DNA of 5,514 nucleotides. Origin: an archaeon (lineage in GTDB: Archaea; Halobacteriota; Syntropharchaeia; Alkanophagales; Methanospirareceae). Where the stretch lies: NCBI GenBank assembly GCA_030019325.1, contig JASEFB010000002.1, positions 31,910 through 37,423 on the forward strand. The letters run 5' to 3'. The position numbers and the translations under genes are program-made. Below, one piece after another: positions 1 through 5,514 of this stretch. Each line of letters starts with the position of its first letter. The first letter of the stretch is position 1. Below the pieces are notes generated by a model, which saw only the letters and a program-made list of their open reading frames with translations, was not told where the DNA came from and searched no databases.

Positions 1-57
1 CAGGTGGACATCCGTGAGGATATCGCCAAATTGAGGGTGAAGGTCTTACAGGAATGA
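1..57 (+). CDS. C-terminal end of an unrecognised protein (partial, runs off left edge)
   Basis: Frame 1 is open from the first base to a TGA at 55-57 and reads as 18 residues ending in KLRVKVLQE. The composition (alternating charged and aliphatic residues, ordinary codons such as GTG, GAG, AAG, ATC) resembles the helical tail of a soluble protein. It would converge on the NAD synthetase remnant and pdxT, which lie on the other strand. Too little is present to assign a family. The opposite strand is also open to the window edge here, so coding on the + strand is likely but not proven. Confidence 0.4.
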   Translation, partial: QVDIREDIAKLRVKVLQE

Positions 58-77
58 ATACCGACAAGCATTGCAGT

Positions 78-239
78 CCTGCCAAAGCCAAACGCCTTAG
101 GCGTTATCTTTATACCCATCGGAGCTTGCTGCCGCTTATATTCAGTATGGTCCACCTTCCAGATGACATCGCTTACCACGCGTTCATCAAAACCCATCTC
201 AATTATCTCTTCTTTGCCATTGCATTAACGGAGTATTAA
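78..239 (-). pseudogene. nadE: Remnant of the C-terminus of glutamine-dependent NAD+ synthetase
   Basis: Read on the minus strand, this stretch gives a clear match to the extreme C-terminus of the long, glutamine-hydrolysing type of NAD+ synthetase: NGKEEIIEMGFDE, then VIWKVDHTEYKRQQAP, then GIKITPKAFGFGR. The family pattern as I recall it is E-Y-K-R-R-Q-A-P-P-G followed by K-A-F-G and R-R-x-P-I. Only about 50 of the usual 550-650 residues remain. An in-frame TAA lies at 225-227, just after LILR (228-239), which may be further decayed homology. No start or catalytic domain precedes it, since pdxT ends at 280. After GR the terminal RxPI-type ending is absent and the frame runs on with unrelated residues. 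Two conserved positions have changed (second R of KRRQ to Q, second P of APPG to M). It is best read as a dead fragment left by deletion or recombination. Assignment is from remembered family motifs. Confidence 0.62.
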
Positions 240-279
240 TGTTGTTTGGAAGTTTTCCTGGTGCACCATTGCGGTACCG

Positions 280-879
280 TTATACTAAGTCAAGGAAATA
301 ATGATGAATTCTTCTATCTTCAGTGAGTTCAGGATGAAAAGCAAGCGCGAGTATATTTTCTTGCTGTGTAGCGACGACATGCTCATCAAAGGTTGCTAAT
401 ACCTCCACATGTTCCGCCACGTGCGTTATAGACGGTGCCCTGATGAACACTGCAGGAAAGGGCTCCTCAAAAATGTTCATCTTTAACAAAGTCTCAAACG
501 ATTCCCGCTGCCTGCCAAACGCGTTTCGCTTTACTTTTACGTCCATCAAGCCGAGTAGTGGCTGGCCTGTCTTTGCAACTTCGTCATCTCCCTCCCTGGC
601 AAGCAGTACCAGTCCTGCACAGGTACCGAGTATCGGTATCTCGCGTTCTTCCACAGCCGTTTTAATCTCCGATAAAATATTCTCGCGTTGCATGAGTCTG
701 CCTATTGTGGTGCTTTCACCACCCGGTATCACGAGTGCATCGCATGACCTAACTATTCCCCGATACTTTATCTTTATCACCTCACCCAGGGCACCTCGTT
801 CCGCTAACGTCTTCTCCAACGCGATGACGTGCTCCTCGACATCACCCTGCATCGCAATCACACCTATCCTCGTTGTCAT
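280..879 (-). CDS. pdxT: Pyridoxal 5'-phosphate synthase glutaminase subunit PdxT
   Basis: This 199-residue protein is a class I glutamine amidotransferase. It hydrolyses glutamine and channels ammonia to the PdxS synthase, which makes pyridoxal 5'-phosphate (vitamin B6) from ribose 5-phosphate and glyceraldehyde 3-phosphate; the complex is cytosolic. The N-terminus has the hallmark GVIAMQGDVEEH (6-17). The oxyanion/glutamine-binding loop IPGGEST is at 51-57, the nucleophile is Cys87 in GTCAGL, and His182 and Glu184 in FHPEL complete the triad. Length is normal for the family and all catalytic residues are present, so the gene appears functional. ATG at 879 places the first strand at the expected distance; no strong Shine-Dalgarno precedes it, and the leader is probably short. 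pdxS is not in the window. It is divergent from the HdrD-like gene, with which no functional link is evident. Confidence 0.96.
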   Translation of the reverse strand: MTTRIGVIAMQGDVEEHVIALEKTLAERGALGEVIKIKYRGIVRSCDALVIPGGESTTIGRLMQRENILSEIKTAVEEREIPILGTCAGLVLLAREGDDEVAKTGQPLLGLMDVKVKRNAFGRQRESFETLLKMNIFEEPFPAVFIRAPSITHVAEHVEVLATFDEHVVATQQENILALAFHPELTEDRRIHHYFLDLV

Positions 880-916
880 CGTAGTCAGTTTCTTTTCACT
901 TTTGTTCGCAAAAGCA

Positions 917-928
917 CTTAAAATAAAG
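917..928 (-). promoter_or_regulatory. Possible archaeal TATA element for pdxT
   Basis: On the minus strand the sequence reads CTTTATTTTAAG, an AT-rich TATA-like box about 40 bases upstream of the pdxT ATG. With archaeal spacing of roughly 25 bases from box to start, transcription would begin near 896 and leave a leader of about 17 bases, in line with the absence of a clear Shine-Dalgarno. This rests on position and composition only. Confidence 0.35.
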
Positions 929-932
929 AAGT

Positions 933-946
933 GAAAAACTTATACG
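933..946 (+). promoter_or_regulatory. Possible archaeal BRE/TATA element for the HdrD-like/flavoprotein operon
   Basis: The sequence GAAAAACTTATACG has a purine/A-rich stretch like a TFB recognition element, directly followed by a TATA-like core (939-945). The predicted start lies near 968-972, about 36 bases before the preferred ATG at 1007. It is back to back with the possible pdxT box, the two cores being about 20 bases apart, so the two divergent promoters may interfere or share a regulator. No clear operator palindrome was seen. Confidence 0.42.
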
Positions 947-1006
947 TTAAGGTTAAGCAAATAAAATGCCAAAATAGAAGTGTGCAGGGGTAGAGAGAAG
1001 GGGGAA

Positions 1007-2122
1007 ATGGAAAGAGAGGAGATTTTAAGTGCCATATATCATTGTGTGAAATGCAAATTATGCAGTATTTCGAGTTTTCACCCTAATGAGGAATGGTTAC
1101 CTTTATGCCCAAGCGGGCAATTTTATGGCTATCAGGCATTCTATGCACCTGGCAGGTTAGAGATTTTCAGAGAAATATTGGAAGGTGAGCTATCAGAGCC
1201 TTCAGATGGATTATTGAAAGCCGCATACGCATGCACGCTATGTGGGGCGTGTTATGAGAAATGCAAGCAGATAACAAGTGTGGAAATAAGGTTGCCGGAA
1301 CTGTTTGAGGAACTGAGGAGAGAGCTGGTAAAGAAGGGATGGATCCTTGACGCTCATAAAAACATTGTAGAAAAGATTAAAGAGACGAGGAATGCGTATG
1401 GCGAGAAAGTTGAATACAGAGCGAAATCGGTCTACGGGGCGGATGTTCTCTATTTTATCGGCTGCACTGCTCGATACAGGGTGCCTGAGATTGCAGATGC
1501 GATGCTACAAATCTTTGATAAGTTAGGGATAAAATATCAGGTAATGGATGAGGAGTGGTGCTGTGGTTCGGTTTTACTCAGAACAGGACAGATAGAAGCT
1601 GCGAAGGAACTTATGGAACACAACATCGAGGCGATAAAAAGGAGTGGTGCAAACATCGTGGTCTTCACCTGCCCCGGATGTTTGAACACCATCGAAAAGA
1701 ATTATCCAGATATGGGTGTCGAATTGGTGCATTCCACGCAGTTCTTAACACGGTTGGGCAATATGGAAGTGAAGAAGTTGGATATGAAGGTAGCTTATCA
1801 CGATCCCTGTCATCTGGGAAGGGATTTGGGCATATATGATGCGCCAAGGGCGGTTTTAAAAGGGGTAGTAGATATAACGGAAATGAAAAGAGAGAGGGAG
1901 CAGGCGTGGTGCTGCGGCTCCGGTGGAGGAGTAAAATCGGCATTTGATGATTTCGCATTGTGGAGTGCCGGTGAACGAATAAAAGAGGCGAGAGAAGCGG
2001 GTGTGGAAGTGCTCGTCAGTGCATGCCCGTTCTGCAAAAGGAACTTGAGAGAAGCAGGCGAGAAAGAAGGGATGAAAGTTTATGATGTCGTGGAACTTGT
2101 GAATAAGGGTTTAGAGGGGTGA
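1007..2122 (+). CDS. HdrD-like iron-sulfur protein (two ferredoxin-type clusters, two CCG domains)
   Basis: The 371-residue protein resembles the HdrD/GlcF group of electron-transfer subunits. Numbered from the ATG at 1007, the N-terminal part has two cluster motifs: Cys13, 16, 19 with a distant Cys34 (in LCPSG), and Cys76, 79, 82, 86 (CTLCGACYEKC). Two complete cysteine-rich CCG domains follow: Cys153, Cys185-Cys186, Cys222/Cys225, and Cys268, Cys302-Cys303, Cys340/Cys343. In HdrB/HdrD such domains carry non-cubane [4Fe-4S] clusters. No membrane helix or signal peptide is visible. The frame also has a GTG at 980 (nine more residues), but ATG is preferred: G-rich AAGGGGG lies just before it and the extra residues look like leader. 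The gene overlaps the flavoprotein gene by one base (TGATG), implying coupled translation and a two-subunit enzyme. It probably takes electrons from the flavin subunit to a membrane carrier or thiol/disulfide; the acceptor is inferred, not seen. Confidence 0.85.
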   Translation: MEREEILSAIYHCVKCKLCSISSFHPNEEWLPLCPSGQFYGYQAFYAPGRLEIFREILEGELSEPSDGLLKAAYACTLCGACYEKCKQITSVEIRLPELFEELRRELVKKGWILDAHKNIVEKIKETRNAYGEKVEYRAKSVYGADVLYFIGCTARYRVPEIADAMLQIFDKLGIKYQVMDEEWCCGSVLLRTGQIEAAKELMEHNIEAIKRSGANIVVFTCPGCLNTIEKNYPDMGVELVHSTQFLTRLGNMEVKKLDMKVAYHDPCHLGRDLGIYDAPRAVLKGVVDITEMKREREQAWCCGSGGGVKSAFDDFALWSAGERIKEAREAGVEVLVSACPFCKRNLREAGEKEGMKVYDVVELVNKGLEG

Positions 2123-3543
2123 TGAAGCTGAAACAATCGAAGTTTATAAAAGAACTGCAAGCAATAGTAGGGGAAGAGAACGCCACAGACGACAGGGCAA
2201 TATGCGCATCTTACTCAAGAGACCAGCACTGGCACTTTGTGCCCGCGAAAAATCCTGCATGCGTGGTGCGACCCGCGAACAAAGAAGAAGTGAGAGAGGT
2301 TTTAATGCTCGCAAATAAGGAAAAAATACCGGTGATACCTTACAGCACGGGGATAAATGTAAGGGGATTGACAATTCCCGTTTATGATGGCAGTATTTTG
2401 TTAGACCTGTCGAGGATGAACCGCATCCTGGAGATAAATCCTGAGATGAAGACCGCAACGGTGGAACCAGGGGTGACATTTGGCATGCTGCTCGAAAAGA
2501 CAAAGAAATATAAGCTAAGACCTGCATTCCCTGACGCACCGCTTACAGTAAGCGTATTGGTAAATTATTACCTGCGGGGGATATATCAAACTGCGGCGGC
2601 TGATGGTCATGACCATGTATTGTCGTATGAGATGGTTCTTCCAAATGGAGAGATAATAAAAACGGGCTCAAGGGCGCTTTCCCAGATGCCTTATTTCAGA
2701 TATGGTGTGGGCCCTGATTTCACCGGTCTTTTTTGCGCTCATCCCGGCACATGCGGCGTGGTGACCGAATTGACCGCAAAGCTTTATCGGTTGTATGATA
2801 ACAGAAAAGTTTACTTCGTTGGCTTTGACAATGTGAGCACACCCACGAAATTCATTTACAATTTGATGAACGACGAGTTGGCTGCGAGTATCAGGTTAGT
2901 GGACAGTCAGAGCTGGTTGAAAGGGATATGTGGAACTTTTGATTACCCCTACGAAAAGCTACCGAAGTTCGTGTTGTGCATATTAGTGGAAGGTCTGAAT
3001 GGCATATTCGAGGCGAAGGATAAGTTAGTGGTAGGATATATAAAAGAATCAGGAGGCAAGGTTTTGGATTTCCCGGAGGACTTCAAGAGGACCTTCGAGG
3101 AAGAGAGTTTGGGTGGTGCGGAGAAGAGTTGCATGGTGTTTGGCTTAAGAGGTAATTACCATTGCATCGGTCTCTACGGACCTTTGACGCTGGCTGCGAA
3201 GTATTATGAACTACATGAGAAGACAGCATTGGAGGTTGGCATACCAAAGGATCATGTTCATTTCTATCTCGATCCGATATATAGTTTTCACGGGCAGCTT
3301 TGTTACGTCGAGCTTGATATATTCTACGACGGAAGCGAGCTGCGATTCGGAGAGAAGTTGAGGAATTACAATGAGAAACAATTCCAGAGGTTGCTTGACC
3401 TGGGTATCTATGGCTGGTTCAGACCTTATGCAGGGATAATAGAGCCGACAGTAGCACGAATAGGGTATCTTGCCGAGGTCTGGAAGAAGTTCCTTGAGGT
3501 TTTAGACCCGAATGGGATTATGAATAGGGGGAAACTATTCTAA
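2122..3543 (+). CDS. FAD-linked oxidase/dehydrogenase (GlcD-like, VAO/PCMH flavoprotein fold)
   Basis: This 473-residue protein has an N-terminal PCMH-type FAD-binding domain (about residues 45-225) and a C-terminal cap domain. Signs of the family are VVRPANKEEV (48-57), a pyrophosphate-binding loop STGINVRG (75-82), DLSRMNRILEI (95-105), TVEPGV (113-118), YEMVLPNGEIIKTGS (169-183), GTCGVVTE (209-216) and the terminal DPNGIMNRGKLF. The region YFRYGVGPDFTGLF (191-204) is more like 4-cresol dehydrogenase/vanillyl-alcohol oxidase relatives than like plain GlcD. The usual GGGT of lactate/glycolate dehydrogenases is replaced by YSTG, so the substrate may not be a simple 2-hydroxy acid. The start is ATG 2122, overlapping the previous stop; a GTG one codon earlier (2119) is the alternative, and GAGGGG at 2114-2119 could serve as a close Shine-Dalgarno. 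It is probably the substrate-oxidising subunit that passes electrons to the HdrD-like partner. The covalent or non-covalent state of FAD cannot be told. Confidence 0.85.
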   Translation: MKLKQSKFIKELQAIVGEENATDDRAICASYSRDQHWHFVPAKNPACVVRPANKEEVREVLMLANKEKIPVIPYSTGINVRGLTIPVYDGSILLDLSRMNRILEINPEMKTATVEPGVTFGMLLEKTKKYKLRPAFPDAPLTVSVLVNYYLRGIYQTAAADGHDHVLSYEMVLPNGEIIKTGSRALSQMPYFRYGVGPDFTGLFCAHPGTCGVVTELTAKLYRLYDNRKVYFVGFDNVSTPTKFIYNLMNDELAASIRLVDSQSWLKGICGTFDYPYEKLPKFVLCILVEGLNGIFEAKDKLVVGYIKESGGKVLDFPEDFKRTFEEESLGGAEKSCMVFGLRGNYHCIGLYGPLTLAAKYYELHEKTALEVGIPKDHVHFYLDPIYSFHGQLCYVELDIFYDGSELRFGEKLRNYNEKQFQRLLDLGIYGWFRPYAGIIEPTVARIGYLAEVWKKFLEVLDPNGIMNRGKLF

Positions 3544-3549
3544 CAACGC

Positions 3550-4614
3550 TCAAGTTCCTAAAAACGCATCAAAGAACATCCGCCCGGTATCCCACGGACC
3601 TGGACCCGCCTCTGGATGGTATTGCACACATTTGATACCCAGATAATTATCTTCAAATCCTTCTACCGTGCGATCATTTGCATTGACCTGTGTGAGCTCC
3701 CCTATGCCCTCTAGTGTGTCCTTATCAACGGCGAACCCATGATTCTGCGTGGTGATGTACACACGCCCGGTTTTGAGATCTTTAACAGGCTGGTTAGCAC
3801 CTCTATGCCCGAATTTCAGTTTGTAGGTATCACTCCCCAGCGCAAGCGCTATTATCTGCAGGCCCAGACAGATACCGAAAATAGGAATTTCTCCTGCGAA
3901 TTTTTTCACGATACTCATCGCATTCTTTCCCCTCTTCGGGTCGCCGGGTCCGTTTGAAAGCAGCACCGCATCGGGTTCCGAATCTCGTATCTCTGATTCT
4001 TTCGCGTTTGCGGGAAACACGAAGATGTCCCAATTTCGTTTTGCTATGTTGTCCAATATATTCCGCTTAATGCCCAAATCAAGCACTGCTATTCTTTTTC
4101 CTTCTCCTTTGATCCTGTACGGATTCTTACAGGTCACCTGTTCGATCAAATCGAGCTCCGAGATATCTGGTTGTGTTTTGGCGAGTTCTAACGCTTTATC
4201 TGTCTCTTCAACGCTTCCTACCTGCAAACAAGCCTTCATTGTACCGTATCGCCTCGTCTTTATCGTCAGCATCCTCGTATCCACCTCGCTTAGTGCAGGC
4301 ACACCATCCTGCTTCAGGAATTCGTCTATACTTCGTTTGCTCTGATAATGCGACGGAAAATCACATCTCTCCCGTACCACAAAGCCCTCAACCTTTATTC
4401 CATCCGATTGGCAGTGAGACCCGCTCACACCATAGTTCCCAATGAGGGGATAGGTGAGCATGAGTATCTGTCCTTTATATGACGGGTCGGTTAACACTTC
4501 TTCGTAACCCGTAAACGAAGTGGCAAAGACGAGCTCGCCTACAGCGGTGCCTTCGGCTCCAAAACCTTTCCCTTCGACTACCGTTCCATCTTCAAGTGCG
4601 AGAATTGCCTTCAT
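3550..4614 (-). CDS. carA: Carbamoyl-phosphate synthase small (glutaminase) subunit CarA
   Basis: This 354-residue subunit hydrolyses glutamine and feeds ammonia to CarB for carbamoyl phosphate, the precursor of pyrimidines and arginine. The N-terminal CarA-specific domain shows FTGYEEVLTDPSYKGQI (34-50). The C-terminal class I amidotransferase domain has LDLGIKRNIL (178-187), LLSNGPGDP (218-226), nucleophile Cys249 in FGICLGLQ, TTQNHGFAVD (288-297), and His333/Glu335 in QYHPEAGPGPWDT. The motif usually written CLGHQ reads CLGLQ; this His is not part of the catalytic triad, so activity is expected. Length is close to the family norm. The start ATG shares bases with the carB stop (ATGA), with no obvious Shine-Dalgarno, so translation is probably coupled to carB. 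Its stop lies only six bases from the convergent flavoprotein stop. Confidence 0.96.
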   Translation of the reverse strand: MKAILALEDGTVVEGKGFGAEGTAVGELVFATSFTGYEEVLTDPSYKGQILMLTYPLIGNYGVSGSHCQSDGIKVEGFVVRERCDFPSHYQSKRSIDEFLKQDGVPALSEVDTRMLTIKTRRYGTMKACLQVGSVEETDKALELAKTQPDISELDLIEQVTCKNPYRIKGEGKRIAVLDLGIKRNILDNIAKRNWDIFVFPANAKESEIRDSEPDAVLLSNGPGDPKRGKNAMSIVKKFAGEIPIFGICLGLQIIALALGSDTYKLKFGHRGANQPVKDLKTGRVYITTQNHGFAVDKDTLEGIGELTQVNANDRTVEGFEDNYLGIKCVQYHPEAGPGPWDTGRMFFDAFLGT

Positions 4615-5514
4615 GGTGCAAAATACTCATTGAGTGACTTGACTTCAATCCCCCCGCCACTCTTTTCCATTCCCAGTATCGCAGCTGCCGCAGCCTTTGC
4701 CGCCTGCATCGTTGTTATATACGGAATACCGAGGTCGATACAGCTCCTTCGTATCTGGTAGCCATCTTTATAGGATTGTTTATCTGTCGGCGTATTTATC
4801 ACCAGCTTTATTCTGTTCGAGTGCATCAGTTCTACCACGTTTGGAATGTGGGGCTCTGCCCCACGACCCCGCAAGCCCTGTAAGGGCTTTTCTTGTAACT
4901 TCTTCAATGTTCCCGCATCGATCCCGCGTTCCTTCAGATATGTCACAGTACCTGCGGTGCCGACGATTGAGAGCCCCGCCTCTTTTAAATTTCGAGCCAC
5001 CCTCACCGCCGCCTCCTTGTCCTCATTGCAGACCGAAATAAAAACCGTGCTGTTGTTCTCCACAGGCAGGGGATTATCAGCTGCGAGTTCCGCTTTGAAG
5101 AATGCCTTGTCAAACCCGTAATCTATACCCATAACCTCTCCCGTGCTCTTCATCTCAGGTCCAAGAAGAGTATCAACGCCCCTTAATTTCGGGAAAGGTA
5201 AGACGACCTCCTTTACTGCTACATGCTCCACATCCCATTCCTTAACCTCCAACTCCCTCAGCTTATGCCCCAGCATGACCTTCGCGGCTAGCTTCGCAAG
5301 TGGTATTCCCGTTGCCTTCGCCACATACGGTATCGTTCTACTCGCTCTCGGATTCACCTCCAGCACGTAGACCACCCCATCTTTCACCGCCATCTGAACG
5401 TTGAGCAACCCTTTTATCTGCAAGGCCAAGGCTATGCTCCTCACATAGTCCCTTATCTTCTCAATAATATCCGTGGATAAGGACTGAGGAGGAATAACAC
5501 AGGTAGAATCGCCG
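4611..5514 (-). CDS. carB: Carbamoyl-phosphate synthase large subunit CarB, C-terminal 300 residues (partial)
   Basis: The frame is open from the window's right edge to the TGA at 4611-4613; the 5' part, roughly 70% of a protein usually near 1,070 residues, is outside. CarB makes carbamoyl phosphate from ammonia, bicarbonate and two ATP. Numbered from the first full codon (5511-5513), the second ATP-grasp domain is recognised by GDSTCVIPPQSLS (1-13), NVQMAVKDG (38-46) and EVNPRASRT (52-60), then MKSTGEVMGIDYGFDKAF (121-138). The MGS-like allosteric domain starts near 155 and includes GTAGTVTYLKERGI (185-198) and VINTPT (238-243). Residues 209-222 are an extra segment absent from ordinary CarB as I recall it, encoded by the paired-hairpin element at 4848-4889; the protein resumes with IPNVVELM. 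No frameshift or stop is present, so the enzyme is probably functional. carB precedes carA here, and the ATGA overlap couples them. Confidence 0.95.
   Translation of the reverse strand, partial: GDSTCVIPPQSLSTDIIEKIRDYVRSIALALQIKGLLNVQMAVKDGVVYVLEVNPRASRTIPYVAKATGIPLAKLAAKVMLGHKLRELEVKEWDVEHVAVKEVVLPFPKLRGVDTLLGPEMKSTGEVMGIDYGFDKAFFKAELAADNPLPVENNSTVFISVCNEDKEAAVRVARNLKEAGLSIVGTAGTVTYLKERGIDAGTLKKLQEKPLQGLRGRGAEPHIPNVVELMHSNRIKLVINTPTDKQSYKDGYQIRRSCIDLGIPYITTMQAAKAAAAAILGMEKSGGGIEVKSLNEYFAP
4848..4889. repeat. Paired palindromic element (two adjacent hairpins) inserted in frame in carB
   Basis: Two perfect inverted repeats lie side by side. Bases 4848-4864 have arms GTGGGGC/GCCCCAC around TCT. 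Bases 4873-4889 have arms AAGCCCT/AGGGCTT around GTA. They are separated by GACCCCGC (4865-4872). Total length is 42 bases, exactly 14 codons, and both outer hairpin ends fall on carB codon boundaries. The minus-strand product is KPLQGLRGRGAEPH. The local GC content is clearly higher than in the flanks. Flanking CarB reads KKLQE before and IPNVVEL after, where typical CarB has a short EG-R/K-PN link, so this is net extra sequence of about 13-14 residues. Size, structure and in-frame placement resemble palindromic mini-elements such as the Rickettsia RPEs, though no relation in sequence is claimed. No target duplication is clear and no second copy is in the window. Confidence 0.65.

Noticed and set aside
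54..239. A 61-codon open frame on the + strand starting with ATG
   Set aside because: It is exactly antisense to the NAD synthetase remnant, and the protein (basic, no recognisable motif) looks like a shadow of that decayed gene. Its start also overlaps the end of the 1-57 frame.
260..267. Palindrome GGTGCACC between pdxT and the nadE remnant
   Set aside because: It is a single 8-base palindrome with no loop, no T-run and no second copy, so it cannot be called a terminator or operator.
443..934. A 163-codon open frame on the + strand
   Set aside because: It is antisense to pdxT, which has complete catalytic motifs. The product is Ser/Pro-rich and low in complexity, as expected for a reverse-strand shadow.
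966..977. Tiny ATG-CCA-AAA-TAG frame ahead of the HdrD-like gene as a leader peptide
   Set aside because: It has three codons, no ribosome binding site, and probably lies at or before the predicted transcript start; chance is enough to explain it.
980..1006. GTG at 980 as the start of the HdrD-like protein
   Set aside because: The nine extra residues are charged and lack family similarity. ATG at 1007 puts the first cluster motif at a normal distance and has a G-rich tract before it, though GTG cannot be excluded.
4848..4889. The two hairpins as transcription terminators
   Set aside because: They lie well inside the carB reading frame, neither is followed by a real T-run, and carB continues intact on both sides.
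4697..5370. Several + strand open frames antisense to carB
   Set aside because: They overlap one another and the well-supported CarB frame, and are Ser/Pro-rich shadows without start signals.

Overview
The window looks like chromosomal DNA from a euryarchaeon. The evidence is a glutaminase-type PLP synthase subunit (PdxT), AT-rich TATA-like elements instead of bacterial -35/-10 boxes, frequent AGG/AGA/ATA codons, and an HdrD-like iron-sulfur protein paired with a flavoprotein dehydrogenase. That pairing is common in methane- and alkane-cycling archaea and in Archaeoglobus relatives. An ANME-1/Syntrophoarchaeum-like source fits, but this is inference and cannot be fixed from the sequence alone.

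Layout. At the left edge (1-57, +) is what looks like the last 18 codons of an unrecognised gene. It faces a decayed remnant (about 78-239, -) of the C-terminus of a glutamine-dependent NAD+ synthetase. Next is an intact pdxT (280-879, -). A short AT-rich divergent region (880-1006) separates pdxT from a rightward two-gene unit: an HdrD-like protein with two ferredoxin-type motifs and two CCG domains (1007-2122), overlapping by one base a FAD-linked oxidase of the VAO/PCMH fold (2122-3543). The two probably form a flavin/iron-sulfur dehydrogenase that passes electrons to a quinone, methanophenazine or thiol carrier; the substrate is unknown. Six bases after the flavoprotein stop, the convergent carbamoyl-phosphate synthetase genes end. 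carB (right edge, 3' part only) lies upstream of carA, with a 4-base ATGA overlap. These two make carbamoyl phosphate for pyrimidine and arginine synthesis.

The most unusual item is in carB. A 42-base stretch (4848-4889) made of two adjacent 7-bp-stem hairpins encodes exactly 14 extra codons in the allosteric (MGS-like) domain. The hairpin ends coincide with codon boundaries, and the protein reads as normal CarB on both sides. It looks like a small palindromic repeat element that inserted in frame into an essential gene and was tolerated.
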